From M3007 sp964646615 (GTDB lineage: Bacteria > Bacteroidota > Bacteroidia > Chitinophagales > Saprospiraceae), in the NCBI GenBank assembly GCA_964646615.1, contig CAZYEV010000085.1, positions 1 through 64,000 on the forward strand: DNA of 64,000 nt, in the 5' to 3' direction. The translations under genes and the position numbers were made by a program. Shown here piece by piece: positions 7,866 to 15,997 of this stretch; the stretch's first letter is position 1; the number at the start of each line of letters is the position of its first letter. The notes beneath the pieces are model-generated. The model made no database searches. It saw only the letters and a program-made list of their open reading frames with translations, and had not been told where the DNA came from.

Positions 7866-8973
7866 TTACTCCTCTGCCTCCACTGGAGTAGGATTGCTTT
7901 TCCACATCAGGTAGGCTTTCAGGAAGCCGTCTAAGTCGCCGTTGAGCACGGCGTCGGGGTTGTGCACTTTGTAGCCGCTGCGCAGGTCTTTGACCCAGCG
8001 GTCGTCGAGCACGTAGGAGCGTATTTGGCTGCCCCATTCGATTTTGGCTTTGCCGGCTTCGATTTTTTCCTTTTCCTCCTGTCGTTTGCGCAGTTCGAGT
8101 TCGTAGAGGCGGCTTTTGAGCATTTGCATGGCGCGCTCGCGGTTTTGATGCTGGCTGCGTTCGGCCTGGCATTCCACCACGATGCCTGAGGGCAAGTGGC
8201 GCAAGCGCACGGCCGACTCGGTGCGGTTGACGTGCTGCCCACCAGCGCCCGAGGCGCGGAAGACGTCCATTTCGATGTCGTCGGGCCGGATGACGATTTC
8301 GATATCATCGTCCTCGACCAGCGGATACACGAACACCGATGCGAAGGACGTCTGGCGTTTGCCCTGGGCATTGAAAGGGCTGACGCGCACCAAGCGGTGT
8401 ACGCCGTTTTCACCCTTGAGCCAGCCGTAGGCGTAGGGGCCTCGGATTTCGATGCTGGCCGACTTAATGCCGGCGGTTTCACCGGGTTGCTCAAAGATGT
8501 CCTCTACTTTGAAGCCCGATTTTTCGGCCCACATGCGATACATGCGCAGCAGCATAGAGGCCCAATCGCACGCTTCGGTGCCGCCCGCACCAGCGTTGAT
8601 GGTCAGCACGGCATTCATCGGGTCTTCCTTTTGATTGAGCGTGCTGCGGAACTCGGCATCGGCCAGCAGGTCGGCAGCTTTTTTGTACTGGGCGTCCACT
8701 TCCTCTTCGGTGGCCAGGCCTTCTTTTTGAAATTCGTATAGGACGTCCAGATCGTCCACCTCGCGTGCCAGGCGGTTGTATTCGTCCACCCAGTTTTTGT
8801 GCATGCCCAACGTGCGCTGAATGTTTTCTGCGCGCTTGGGGTCGTTCCAGAAGTTCGGGTCGAGTGTTTGGCTGGTCAGGTCTTCTATTTCTCGCAGGCG
8901 GTTATCTACGTCAAAGATACCTCCTTAAAACCGCCAGCCTGTCTTTCAGGTCTTTTAACTGTTCTACAGTCAT
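7866..8973 (-). CDS. prfB: Peptide chain release factor 2, with programmed +1 frameshift
   Basis: The complete product is 368 residues. A 20-codon zero-frame ORF starts at ATG 8973 and ends at an in-frame TGA (8913-8911). Skipping one base there joins it to the main +1 frame, which runs from GAC 8912 to the stop at 7866. The main frame contains the RF2 tripeptide SPF (in VRVSPFNAQGK) for recognising UGA/UAA stop codons, and the GGQ peptide-release motif in SGAGGQHVNRTESAVR. RF2 hydrolyses peptidyl-tRNA at UGA and UAA in the ribosome. The frameshift gives autoregulation: abundant RF2 terminates at the early UGA, scarce RF2 permits the shift. Starting the gene at the internal ATG 8810 would lose 54 residues. 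Confidence 0.95.
8910..8925 (-). promoter_or_regulatory. prfB: prfB programmed +1 frameshift site
   Basis: The minus strand reads AGG AGG TAT CTT TGA C. AGGAGG is the internal Shine-Dalgarno-like stimulator, CTT is the slippery Leu codon in the P site, and TGA C is the poor-context stop in the A site. Spacing and order match the classic bacterial RF2 frameshift site. Confidence 0.95.
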
Positions 8974-9090
8974 GGCTTCTGCGTTTTAGGGCCGTTGGCT
9001 CCGCCCTGCTGCCCATTGGCAAGCCGAGAAAGCGTTTTCCAATGAGCGGCAGAGCAGAGCACAGGCCGCGTTTTTTGTTTGAATGATGAT

Positions 9091-9936
9091 TTACAGAACT
9101 TCTACGTAGAAAACCAGCTCGGAGTTGGGCGGTATGGGGCCGACGCCCTGCTCGCCATAGCCCAATTTGGGCGGTAAGAACAGAATAGCTTTTCCGCCAT
9201 AGTTGAGCTGCATGACGCCCTCATCGAAGCCGGGGATCATCTGGCCGACGTTGGCCGGATAGGCGTAAGGTTCGCCGCGCTCGTAGGAGTTGTCGAACAT
9301 GGTGCCGTTGGTCAGGCAGCCGTAGTAGTGCACCTTCACCTGCTGGCCCGTCTTGATGGGAGCGCCGCTGCCCTTGTCTTCAATGAGCAGTTTGAGGCCG
9401 GAGCTCGTCGTGATGAGGCCTGGCAGTTTGCCGCTTCGGTAGCTGTTGAGCACTTCTTGTACGCGGTTTTGCACCGTGTGGAGTCGGGCCTCTACCTCGG
9501 CGCGTTCTTTTTCCTTTTCGGCACGGGTAACGACGTCGTAGAGCACGACTTCATGGCGCACCTCTTTGGCGTCCTTCAGCGCGGGCGGGATGAATTTTTG
9601 CAGGAAGGTGTCAATCTTTTCGTAAACCGTGGCACTATCGCCCTCGCTCATGAGCAGTAAAGCATCGTAAATGGCCGGCACGCGCACCGGCAGATTGTCT
9701 TTGGTGAACATCTCGTATTCGCGAGGGCCGCCGAAGTTGCTGACGGTGCTGGACATCATGGAGTCGCCGACCCAGACGTAGTGGTGTATCAGGACGAAGT
9801 CGCCTGCTTGCGGCTTGATGCCCGTCTTGTTGGTGTGGTTAATAAAGCGGTAGCCGTGTTCTGTCTTGATGCCATCGCTTTGGCAGGCCGTAAGAGAAAC
9901 AAGCAGCGCTATTCCGAAAATGAGAATGGAACGCAT
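9091..9936 (-). CDS. FKBP-type peptidyl-prolyl isomerase lipoprotein
   Basis: 281 residues. A short signal peptide ends in a lipobox (SLTAC, Cys at about residue 18). Residues about 178-281 form a canonical FKBP domain (VHYYGCLTNGTMFDNSY, GQMIPGFDEGVMQL, GGKAILFLPPKLGYG). An N-terminal segment at about 45-115 looks like a second, degenerate FKBP-like domain, joined by a charged helical linker at about 120-165. The protein should sit on the periplasmic side of a membrane and catalyse proline isomerisation or chaperoning. Bacteroidota use related FKBP lipoproteins (GldI) in gliding and secretion, but this one is longer and I do not assign that name. Confidence 0.88.
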   Translation of the reverse strand: MRSILIFGIALLVSLTACQSDGIKTEHGYRFINHTNKTGIKPQAGDFVLIHHYVWVGDSMMSSTVSNFGGPREYEMFTKDNLPVRVPAIYDALLLMSEGDSATVYEKIDTFLQKFIPPALKDAKEVRHEVVLYDVVTRAEKEKERAEVEARLHTVQNRVQEVLNSYRSGKLPGLITTSSGLKLLIEDKGSGAPIKTGQQVKVHYYGCLTNGTMFDNSYERGEPYAYPANVGQMIPGFDEGVMQLNYGGKAILFLPPKLGYGEQGVGPIPPNSELVFYVEVL

Positions 9937-9998
9937 GGTGGTAAAAAATCTATGTTTACAATAGTGAAGTGAAAAAGCAACGGAGTTGGGGCGCGCGC

Positions 9999-11003
9999 TC
10001 AGCGCGTCAGCGCCTCTTTGTATAATGGCAAGATGGAAAGGAATTTATCAATCGTCGCCTTCAGGCTCGTGTGCGAATAGGCGCCAGCGGCATTTTTATG
10101 CCCGCCGCCGTTGAAGTGCGTGCGGCAAATTTCCTGCACGTCAATATCGCCCTTCGAGCGCAGGCTGAGTTTTACGATGTTGGGCTGGTTGTGGATGAAC
10201 GCCGCCAGTCGCACATCGCGCACCGTGAGCAGGTAGTTGACGATGCCCTCTGTGTCGCCGCGCTGGATGTCGAAGGTTTCGTAGTCTTTGCGCGTCAGCC
10301 AGATGTAGGCCGTCCGGTACTCCGGCAGGTATTCCATGCGGTTAATCAGGCAATGGCCCAGCAAGCGCAAGTTCTTGATCTTGTTGGAGTTGAAAATTTT
10401 ATCCTGCACGTCCGTATCCTGCACTCCGCGCTCAATGAGGTCGGCGGCAATGCGAAAGATGCGGCTGTTGGTGGCGTGCTTGAACGAGCCGGTATCGGTT
10501 ACGATGCCCGTATAAATGCACGTTCCCACAGTAGGGTTGAGCTTCTGCAGGTCGCCCATGGCTTCGATGAAGCGATAGACCAGTTCGCACGTGCTGCTGG
10601 CCTCCGGCTCCGAGAACACGTAGTCAGCAATCGGGTCGGGGTACAGGTGGTGGTCAATCAGAATGCGCTTGCCGGGCAGGTCTTTGACGTATTCGCCCAT
10701 TTTATCAATGCGGTTCAGGGCATTGAAATCCAAAAAGATGAATACGTTCTTCCGGCTTAGCACCTGGCGGCATTCTTCGGTGTGGATATCCCAGATGAGG
10801 ATATCTTCCGCCCCTGGCAGGAAGATGAACTCCTCTGGGTATTCCGAAGGAAACAACACGTGCACCGTATGCCCGTACTGCTCTAAATAATGCTGCATGG
10901 CTAACGAGCTACCAATCGCATCGCCGTCGGGGTTTCGGTGCGAAATCACCGCCACGTTTTGCGGGTAATGGAGCAGTTCCTTCAGATCGGATGGAATAAC
11001 CAT
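9999..11003 (-). CDS. nrnA: DHH/DHHA1 phosphoesterase, NrnA-like oligoribonuclease/pAp phosphatase
   Basis: 334 residues from ATG 11003. An upstream GTG at 11087 would add 28 residues with no family resemblance, so the ATG is preferred. DHH motifs are clear: NPDGDAIGSS near residue 25 (metal-binding Asp pair), IDHH in LIDHHLYPDPIADY, and the DHHA1 substrate loop GGGHKNAAGA near the C-terminus. NrnA-type enzymes degrade very short RNAs and hydrolyse 3'-phosphoadenosine 5'-phosphate, replacing Orn in bacteria that lack it. A promoter at 11113 would give a leader of about 100 nt. Confidence 0.9.
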   Translation of the reverse strand: MVIPSDLKELLHYPQNVAVISHRNPDGDAIGSSLAMQHYLEQYGHTVHVLFPSEYPEEFIFLPGAEDILIWDIHTEECRQVLSRKNVFIFLDFNALNRIDKMGEYVKDLPGKRILIDHHLYPDPIADYVFSEPEASSTCELVYRFIEAMGDLQKLNPTVGTCIYTGIVTDTGSFKHATNSRIFRIAADLIERGVQDTDVQDKIFNSNKIKNLRLLGHCLINRMEYLPEYRTAYIWLTRKDYETFDIQRGDTEGIVNYLLTVRDVRLAAFIHNQPNIVKLSLRSKGDIDVQEICRTHFNGGGHKNAAGAYSHTSLKATIDKFLSILPLYKEALTR

Positions 11004-11112
11004 GGGCAATTGGAAAAGCGGACACTGGGCGCGCGGGCATTGCTTCTGCAAAGACTCTTGCCTTAGCCCATCCGTTCGGACAAACACGGCAGACGCCAGC
11101 CAAAAAGGCTGG

Positions 11113-11120
11113 CAAAGATA
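11113..11120 (-). promoter_or_regulatory. -7 element (TATCTTTG) for nrnA
   Basis: Exact TAnnTTTG match on the minus strand, 110 nt before the preferred ATG. Confidence 0.6.
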
Positions 11121-11207
11121 CGCTGCGGAGTGGGCTTGATATGAGGTTCGGGATTTTATTTTTTAAACCAGCCAAATACCAGCCTCATTTGAAATAAAAT
11201 CTTGCTC

Positions 11208-11215
11208 TAATTTTG
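11208..11215 (+). promoter_or_regulatory. -7 element (TAATTTTG) for ndk
   Basis: Exact TAnnTTTG match, with TTTG at 11188-11191 sixteen bases upstream as a possible -33 element. It lies 88 bp before the ndk ATG. Confidence 0.6.
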
Positions 11216-11302
11216 CGCGCCGCTTAATGGGCGGGCCGTTCTGCCCGTCGCCTGCAAGCACTCAGGCCGCATCAATTTCTCCGAACGCATACACGCAAAC
11301 TT

Positions 11303-11719
11303 ATGGGCAACCGAACCTTCACCATGATCAAACCCGACGCCGTACGCGCGGGCAACATTGGCAACATCCTGCAGATGATTAACGCCGCCGGCTTCCGCAT
11401 CGTCGCCATGAAGCTGACGCAAATGACCAAAGAGCGCGCCGGCCAGTTCTATGCCGTGCACCGCGAGCGGCCGTTCTACGACGAGCTGTGCACCTTCATG
11501 AGCAGCGGCCCCATTGTGGCGGCCATTCTGGAAAAAGAGAATGCCGTAGAGGAGTTCCGCAAACTCATCGGCGCTACCGATCCGGCTAAAGCCGAAGCGG
11601 GCACGGTGCGCCAGCGCTACGGCACCAACGTCGGCGAAAACGCCGTACACGGCTCCGATAGCGACGAAAACGCTGCCATTGAGGCCGCCTTCCACTTCAG
11701 CGGAATGGAAATCTATTAA
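11303..11719 (+). CDS. ndk: Nucleoside diphosphate kinase
   Basis: 138 residues, the standard length. It equilibrates nucleoside di- and triphosphates through a phospho-histidine. The active-site signature NAVHGSDS is present, with His as the phosphorylated residue, and the N-terminal RTFTMIKPDAV strand is typical. The single-gene unit has its own promoter at 11208 and a hairpin at the stop. Confidence 0.98.
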   Translation: MGNRTFTMIKPDAVRAGNIGNILQMINAAGFRIVAMKLTQMTKERAGQFYAVHRERPFYDELCTFMSSGPIVAAILEKENAVEEFRKLIGATDPAKAEAGTVRQRYGTNVGENAVHGSDSDENAAIEAAFHFSGMEIY

Positions 11720-11741
11720 GCCCAACCGCCTCTGGGTGGGC
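11720..11741 (+). terminator. Terminator after ndk
   Basis: Stem GCCCAACC/GGGTGGGC (7 of 8 pairs) with a 6-nt loop, followed by TTCTAT. It begins at the last base of the stop codon region. Confidence 0.55.
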
Positions 11742-11783
11742 TTCTATGACGAAAATCATCGCCTCTGGGCCTGAGGGGCGCGC

Positions 11784-11791
11784 TACTTTTG
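11784..11791 (+). promoter_or_regulatory. -7 element (TACTTTTG) for hppD
   Basis: Exact TAnnTTTG match 66 bp before the hppD ATG. It covers the upstream in-frame TTG, which rules that TTG out as a start. Confidence 0.65.
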
Positions 11792-11857
11792 CCAGCGCTT
11801 TTCACCCGACCTGAAGGCGGTGATTTTTTGTTTTTACCCAATAAAAAGAGTGTCGCT

Positions 11858-12994
11858 ATGGATGCCATGACTCAGACAGCGCCGAAAACGGCCGTTCAAG
11901 GCGCCGAAGATTTCTTCCCCATAAACGGTACCGATCACATCGAATTCTACGTCGGCAACGCCAAGCAAAGTGCGTTGTACTACCAGGCGGCGTTTGGCTT
12001 TGAGTGGGTGGCCTACATGGGCCCCGAAACGGGCGTGCGCGACCGCGTCAGCTACGTCCTCCAGCAGGGCAAAATTCGCTTAGTACTGACGGCAGCGCTC
12101 GCGCCCGAGCACGAAATTGCCCGCCACGTAGCGCTGCACGGCGATGGCGTCAAGGTGCTCGCCCTGTGGGTGGATGACGCCGAGAAAAGCTACTACACCG
12201 CGTTGGAGCGCGGCGCCGAAAGCGCCTTCCCGCCCAAAGTACTGCGCGATGAACACGGCGAGGTCGTGCTGGCGGCCATCAAAACCTATGGCGAAACCAT
12301 CCACACCCTCGTGGAGCGCAGCCGCTACAACGGCCCCTTCCTGCCTGGTTACGAAGCTCGCCGAAGCGTCTATCCCGTCAAGCCCGTCGGCCTTAAATAC
12401 GTGGACCACTGCGTGGGCAACGTCGAACTGGGTGCCATGAACAAGTGGGTTAAGTTCTATCAGGACGTCATGGGCTTCAAACTGCTCATCACGTTCGACG
12501 ATAAGGACATCAGCACCGAGTACAGCGCACTCATGTCGAAGGTAGTCTCCAACGGCAACGGCTACATCAAGTTCCCCATCAACGAACCGGCCAAAGGCCT
12601 GAAAAAGAGCCAGATAGAAGAATACTTAGACTTCTATCGCTCTGCGGGGGTGCAACACATTGCCGTGGCCACCGACGATATCATTGCCACCGTTACGCAG
12701 TTGCGCGCCAACGGCGTGGACTTCCTGTATGTGCCTGAAACCTATTACGACGACGTGCTGGAGCGCGTGGGCAAAATCGAAGAAAACTTAGAAGACCTCA
12801 AGCGCCTCAACATCCTGGTAGACCGCGACGAAGACGGCTATCTGCTGCAGCTGTTCACCAAACCGGTGCAAGACCGCCCCACGGTGTTCTACGAAATCAT
12901 CCAGCGCCGAGGCGCCAAATCGTTCGGAAAAGGCAACTTCAAAGCTCTGTTCGAGGCCATCGAGCGCGAACAGGCGCTGCGAGGAACACTTTGA
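11858..12994 (+). CDS. hppD: 4-hydroxyphenylpyruvate dioxygenase
   Basis: 378 residues from ATG 11858, chosen because the promoter at 11784 excludes earlier starts. It converts 4-hydroxyphenylpyruvate to homogentisate, the second step of tyrosine breakdown, using one non-haem Fe(II). There are two vicinal-oxygen-chelate halves: DHIEFYVGN near residue 25 and DHCVGNVELGAMNKWVKFY near 185. The iron-binding His lies in the second half (DHCVGN and QHIAVATDDI), with the Glu near FYEIIQRRG. The C-terminal helix region GNFKALFEAIEREQ is diagnostic of HPPD. Homogentisate dioxygenase is not in the window; fumarylacetoacetase is at 31853. Confidence 0.95.
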   Translation: MDAMTQTAPKTAVQGAEDFFPINGTDHIEFYVGNAKQSALYYQAAFGFEWVAYMGPETGVRDRVSYVLQQGKIRLVLTAALAPEHEIARHVALHGDGVKVLALWVDDAEKSYYTALERGAESAFPPKVLRDEHGEVVLAAIKTYGETIHTLVERSRYNGPFLPGYEARRSVYPVKPVGLKYVDHCVGNVELGAMNKWVKFYQDVMGFKLLITFDDKDISTEYSALMSKVVSNGNGYIKFPINEPAKGLKKSQIEEYLDFYRSAGVQHIAVATDDIIATVTQLRANGVDFLYVPETYYDDVLERVGKIEENLEDLKRLNILVDRDEDGYLLQLFTKPVQDRPTVFYEIIQRRGAKSFGKGNFKALFEAIEREQALRGTL

Positions 12995-13028
12995 AAACCT
13001 GTACACCTGATACCCTACTAATGAGTGA

Positions 13029-13065
13029 AGCCGGCCTGCCCGCTGCAGGTCGGCTCTCCTTTTTT
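13029..13065 (+). terminator. Terminator after hppD
   Basis: Stem AGCCGGCCTGC/GCAGGTCGGCT (10 of 11 pairs), 5-nt loop, followed by a T-run (CTCCTTTTTTC). Confidence 0.85.
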
Positions 13066-13176
13066 CAGGGCGCGCGGTTGGGCTGCATCCGAAGACGCCT
13101 TTCCCAGCGTCGCCCGGCGTTGCTGGCTTGTAGGTAAGCGCCCTTCACTTTCTTTGCAGCCCAATTCGCATTGCCC

Positions 13177-14112
13177 ATGACGCGCCCGCTCGTACAGGCT
13201 TACTTAGCCTTAGCCGCCATTTGCATTATTTGGGGCACCACCTACACAGCCATTAAGTTTTCCCTGCGCGACTTCCCGCCTTACTTGCTCGTCAGCATTC
13301 GGCAGACGGCGGCGGGGTTGCTGCTGGTGGGCTGGGCCTGGGCGGCGGGGCGCACCGCATCGCTGACGGGCATGCCTCTGGCCGAACGGCGGCGCTACCT
13401 GTGGCGGCAGGCGCTGACGGGGGTGTGCACCATCACGGGCGGCAACGGCCTCATTACCTGGGGCATGCAGGAAGTGTCGTCGGGTCTGGCGGCGGTCATC
13501 GGTTCTCTGACGCCGGTGGTTGTTGTGCTCATCAATCTGGCCTGGCGCGGCTCGGAGCGCGTCAACGGGCTGATGATAGCGGGCGTACTGTTGGGCTTTG
13601 GCGGGCTGGGGCTGGTCTTCCACCACGGTTGGGCCGACTTTTTGAACCCGGCCTATCGGTGGGGTATTGCCGCGTGCTTTGGCTCTTGCTTCACGTGGTC
13701 GTTGGGCACCGTGATGGCCAAACAGTGGAACGACGCGCGCGTGTCGCCAGTGCTAAATGCAGGCCTGCAGGTTACCGCCGGCGGGCTGGGGGGGGGTGCA
13801 TTGAGCGCCTTCTTCGACCCGCATCACACCATTGCGCACACGGCGGAGGGTTGGGCCTCTGTAGCGTATCTGGCTCTGATTGGCTCGGCACTGGCTTTTA
13901 GCCTGTACATGTTTGCCCTGCAGCACCTGAGCGCCGCAGTGTCGTCGCTGTACACCTATATTAATCCTGTAGTGGCCATTGTGCTGGGTTGGGCCTTTCT
14001 GGGCGAGCATTTGAGCGCGCTGGAAGCCATCGGGATGCTCATCGCCATTGCAGGCGTGTGGTTGGTCAACTACGGCTACCGCAGCTCGGCCATGAAACCG
14101 GCTAAGCAGTAG
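13177..14112 (+). CDS. EamA/DMT-family transporter
   Basis: 311 residues with about ten hydrophobic helices arranged as two EamA repeats (about 10-150 and 165-305). The first repeat begins AICIIWGTTYTAIKFSL, the typical DMT start with WGxxY. The second ends in the family block YINPVVAIVLGWAFLGEHLS. Such proteins export amino acids or other small metabolites across the inner membrane; the substrate is unknown. ATG 13177 is preferred over the TTG two codons earlier. A near-match to the -7 element (TTTCTTTG, about 13150) precedes it. Confidence 0.88.
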   Translation: MTRPLVQAYLALAAICIIWGTTYTAIKFSLRDFPPYLLVSIRQTAAGLLLVGWAWAAGRTASLTGMPLAERRRYLWRQALTGVCTITGGNGLITWGMQEVSSGLAAVIGSLTPVVVVLINLAWRGSERVNGLMIAGVLLGFGGLGLVFHHGWADFLNPAYRWGIAACFGSCFTWSLGTVMAKQWNDARVSPVLNAGLQVTAGGLGGGALSAFFDPHHTIAHTAEGWASVAYLALIGSALAFSLYMFALQHLSAAVSSLYTYINPVVAIVLGWAFLGEHLSALEAIGMLIAIAGVWLVNYGYRSSAMKPAKQ

Positions 14113-14292
14113 CATTACTTCCCGTAGAAAATGAGTAGGCCATCTGGCAAGCGACGGGATATAGCAGGGGTCAACATCGGCCTCTCAATGCTGCTTTGGG
14201 CAGAAGACATGTAAATATCTGCCATGTGGCTTCCCGGTATTCCCATGCTTGCACATTCAAACTTTTGCCATACCTTCGCCGCCAAAGCAAAC

Positions 14293-14766
14293 ATGAGTAC
14301 CATTCATCAGTTTCGCGTGGAAGGACTCGACGGAGCCGAGATAGACTTCGCAGCGTTTGCAGGTAAAAAGATATTGGTCGTCAATGTAGCCTCCGAATGC
14401 GGCTACACGCCTCAATATCAACAACTTCAGGAATTATACACGCATTTTGGCGATACGTTGGTCGTGGTAGGTTTTCCGTGCAATGACTTTGGAGGGCAAG
14501 AGCCGGGCGACGCTTCCGAAATACGTCAGTTTTGCAGCGCGCGCTACGGTGTAACGTTTCCGCTGACCGCCAAAGTGAGCATTAAAGCACCGCATACGCA
14601 CCCGGTGTACCGCTGGCTGACCACCGCCGCCGAAAACGGTCACTCCGACAGCGCTGTTTCCTGGAATTTTCAAAAATACCTGCTCGACGAAAACGGACGC
14701 CTCATTGCCGTTTTCCCGCCGGCCTGCGAGCCGCTCGACCCGTCCATCCTCGCGCACCTTTCTTGA
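14293..14766 (+). CDS. Glutathione peroxidase-family (thiol peroxidase) protein
   Basis: 157 residues from ATG 14293. Conserved sequence starts there, and the longer reading frame adds unrelated residues. The peroxidatic residue is Cys36 in NVASECGYTPQYQQL, with the catalytic-tetrad Gln69 in FPCNDFGGQEPG and the Trp/Asn in SWNFQKYL. The protein is short and lacks the dimer loop, like the BsaA/BtuE group, which uses thioredoxin rather than glutathione. It reduces peroxides in the cytoplasm. A degenerate -7 element (TACCTTCG) lies at 14271-14278. Confidence 0.9.
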   Translation: MSTIHQFRVEGLDGAEIDFAAFAGKKILVVNVASECGYTPQYQQLQELYTHFGDTLVVVGFPCNDFGGQEPGDASEIRQFCSARYGVTFPLTAKVSIKAPHTHPVYRWLTTAAENGHSDSAVSWNFQKYLLDENGRLIAVFPPACEPLDPSILAHLS

Positions 14767-14855
14767 ATGCGTGCTGACGAAGCGCCGGGGCCGTTGGCCA
14801 CAACGCCAACAGCAGCGCAGAGGCCAGCACCCACAACGCGAGCAGGACACAGGCC

Positions 14856-15956
14856 ATGACCGTATTCGGACAAGACGACGCACAGGCGTATTTGCGGCGG
14901 CTCCTTCGGCAGGAGCGCACGCCGCATGCCTTGCTGCTGGCCGGCAAAACCGGCTGGGGCACGCTGGCCCTGGCGCTCGAGTTTGCCCGTTGGTTGCAGT
15001 GCCGAAATACACCTGATGCGCCGACGGACTGCGCCTGCGCGGCCTGCCAGAAAGCCCGGCAATGGGCGCATCCCGACATCCATTTCTCTTATCCGGTCGT
15101 GGGGGCTAACGCCGTCAGCACCGACTACCTGACCGAGTGGCGCAAGGCCATTAGCGACAACCCGTGGCTGAGCGCCAACGACTGGTTTCAGCGCATCGGC
15201 GCCGAAAACAAACAGGGCAACATCACCAAAGAAGAGTGCGTCGCTATCGTGCGCAAGTTGAGCCTCAAAACCTTTGAGGGCCGCTACAAAGTGCTCCTGA
15301 TGTGGCTGCCCGAGTATCTGGGTAAAGAGGGCAACCGCCTGCTCAAACTCATCGAAGAGCCACCCGACCAGACGGTTTTCCTGCTCGTGGCCGAGAACAC
15401 CGACGCCATTTTGCCCACCATCCTGTCGCGCTGCCAGATGGTCAAGACCTACCCGCTACCCGACGAGGTCGTGGCTGAGGCTTTGCAAAACCGCCAGGGC
15501 CTCGATGCTGAGCGCGCGCGACAAATCGCGTTTCTGGCCGACGGCGACTACAACCAGGCCCTGCAAATGACCCAAACGCTCGAGAGCGACGACGCCCGCC
15601 TCCTGCTCGAGTGGCTGCGCCAATGCTGGCGCGGCAACGGCGTCGAACTGGTGCGCTGGGCCGAACAGTTCGCCCAATTGGGCCGCGAAAACCAGAAGAA
15701 ATTCTTCACCTACGCCCTCCACTTCCTGCGCGAACTGCTCGCCCTCAAAGTCAATCCGCAACTGCCGGCGCGTTTGCGCCCGGCTGAATTGGAAACGGCC
15801 CGAAAAATGGCGACCGTCTTCTCGCTCGAGCACATCACCCAATTGGCCGCCCGCATGAACGACAACATCTTTTACATCGAACGAAATGCGAACCCCAAGG
15901 CGCTCATTTTAGACGCCTCACTGGGTATCCACCGGCTCATCAAAAAACCGCAGTAA
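14856..15956 (+). CDS. holB: DNA polymerase III delta' subunit
   Basis: 366 residues. The N-terminal AAA+ domain begins HALLLAGKTGWGTLAL, a P-loop lacking the canonical GKT/S end, as expected for delta', which is an ATPase-dead clamp-loader subunit. A four-cysteine zinc module follows at about residues 49-66 (CRNTPDAPTDCACAAC). The sensor-1 region LLKLIEEPPDQTVFLLVAEN and the arginine-finger motif LSRCQ are present. Delta' works in the clamp loader that places the beta clamp on DNA. It is followed 41 bp later by ricT, the same order as in Bacillus subtilis. Confidence 0.9.
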   Translation: MTVFGQDDAQAYLRRLLRQERTPHALLLAGKTGWGTLALALEFARWLQCRNTPDAPTDCACAACQKARQWAHPDIHFSYPVVGANAVSTDYLTEWRKAISDNPWLSANDWFQRIGAENKQGNITKEECVAIVRKLSLKTFEGRYKVLLMWLPEYLGKEGNRLLKLIEEPPDQTVFLLVAENTDAILPTILSRCQMVKTYPLPDEVVAEALQNRQGLDAERARQIAFLADGDYNQALQMTQTLESDDARLLLEWLRQCWRGNGVELVRWAEQFAQLGRENQKKFFTYALHFLRELLALKVNPQLPARLRPAELETARKMATVFSLEHITQLAARMNDNIFYIERNANPKALILDASLGIHRLIKKPQ

Positions 15957-15997
15957 TCCACCCTGTCTTTTCACCCAAACGAGTTTAGAAGCAAATT

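Noticed and set aside
8912..8919. TATCTTTG on the minus strand as a promoter -7 element inside prfB
   Set aside because: The same bases are the frameshift site (TAT CTT TGA), with AGGAGG directly upstream, so the match to TAnnTTTG is coincidental.
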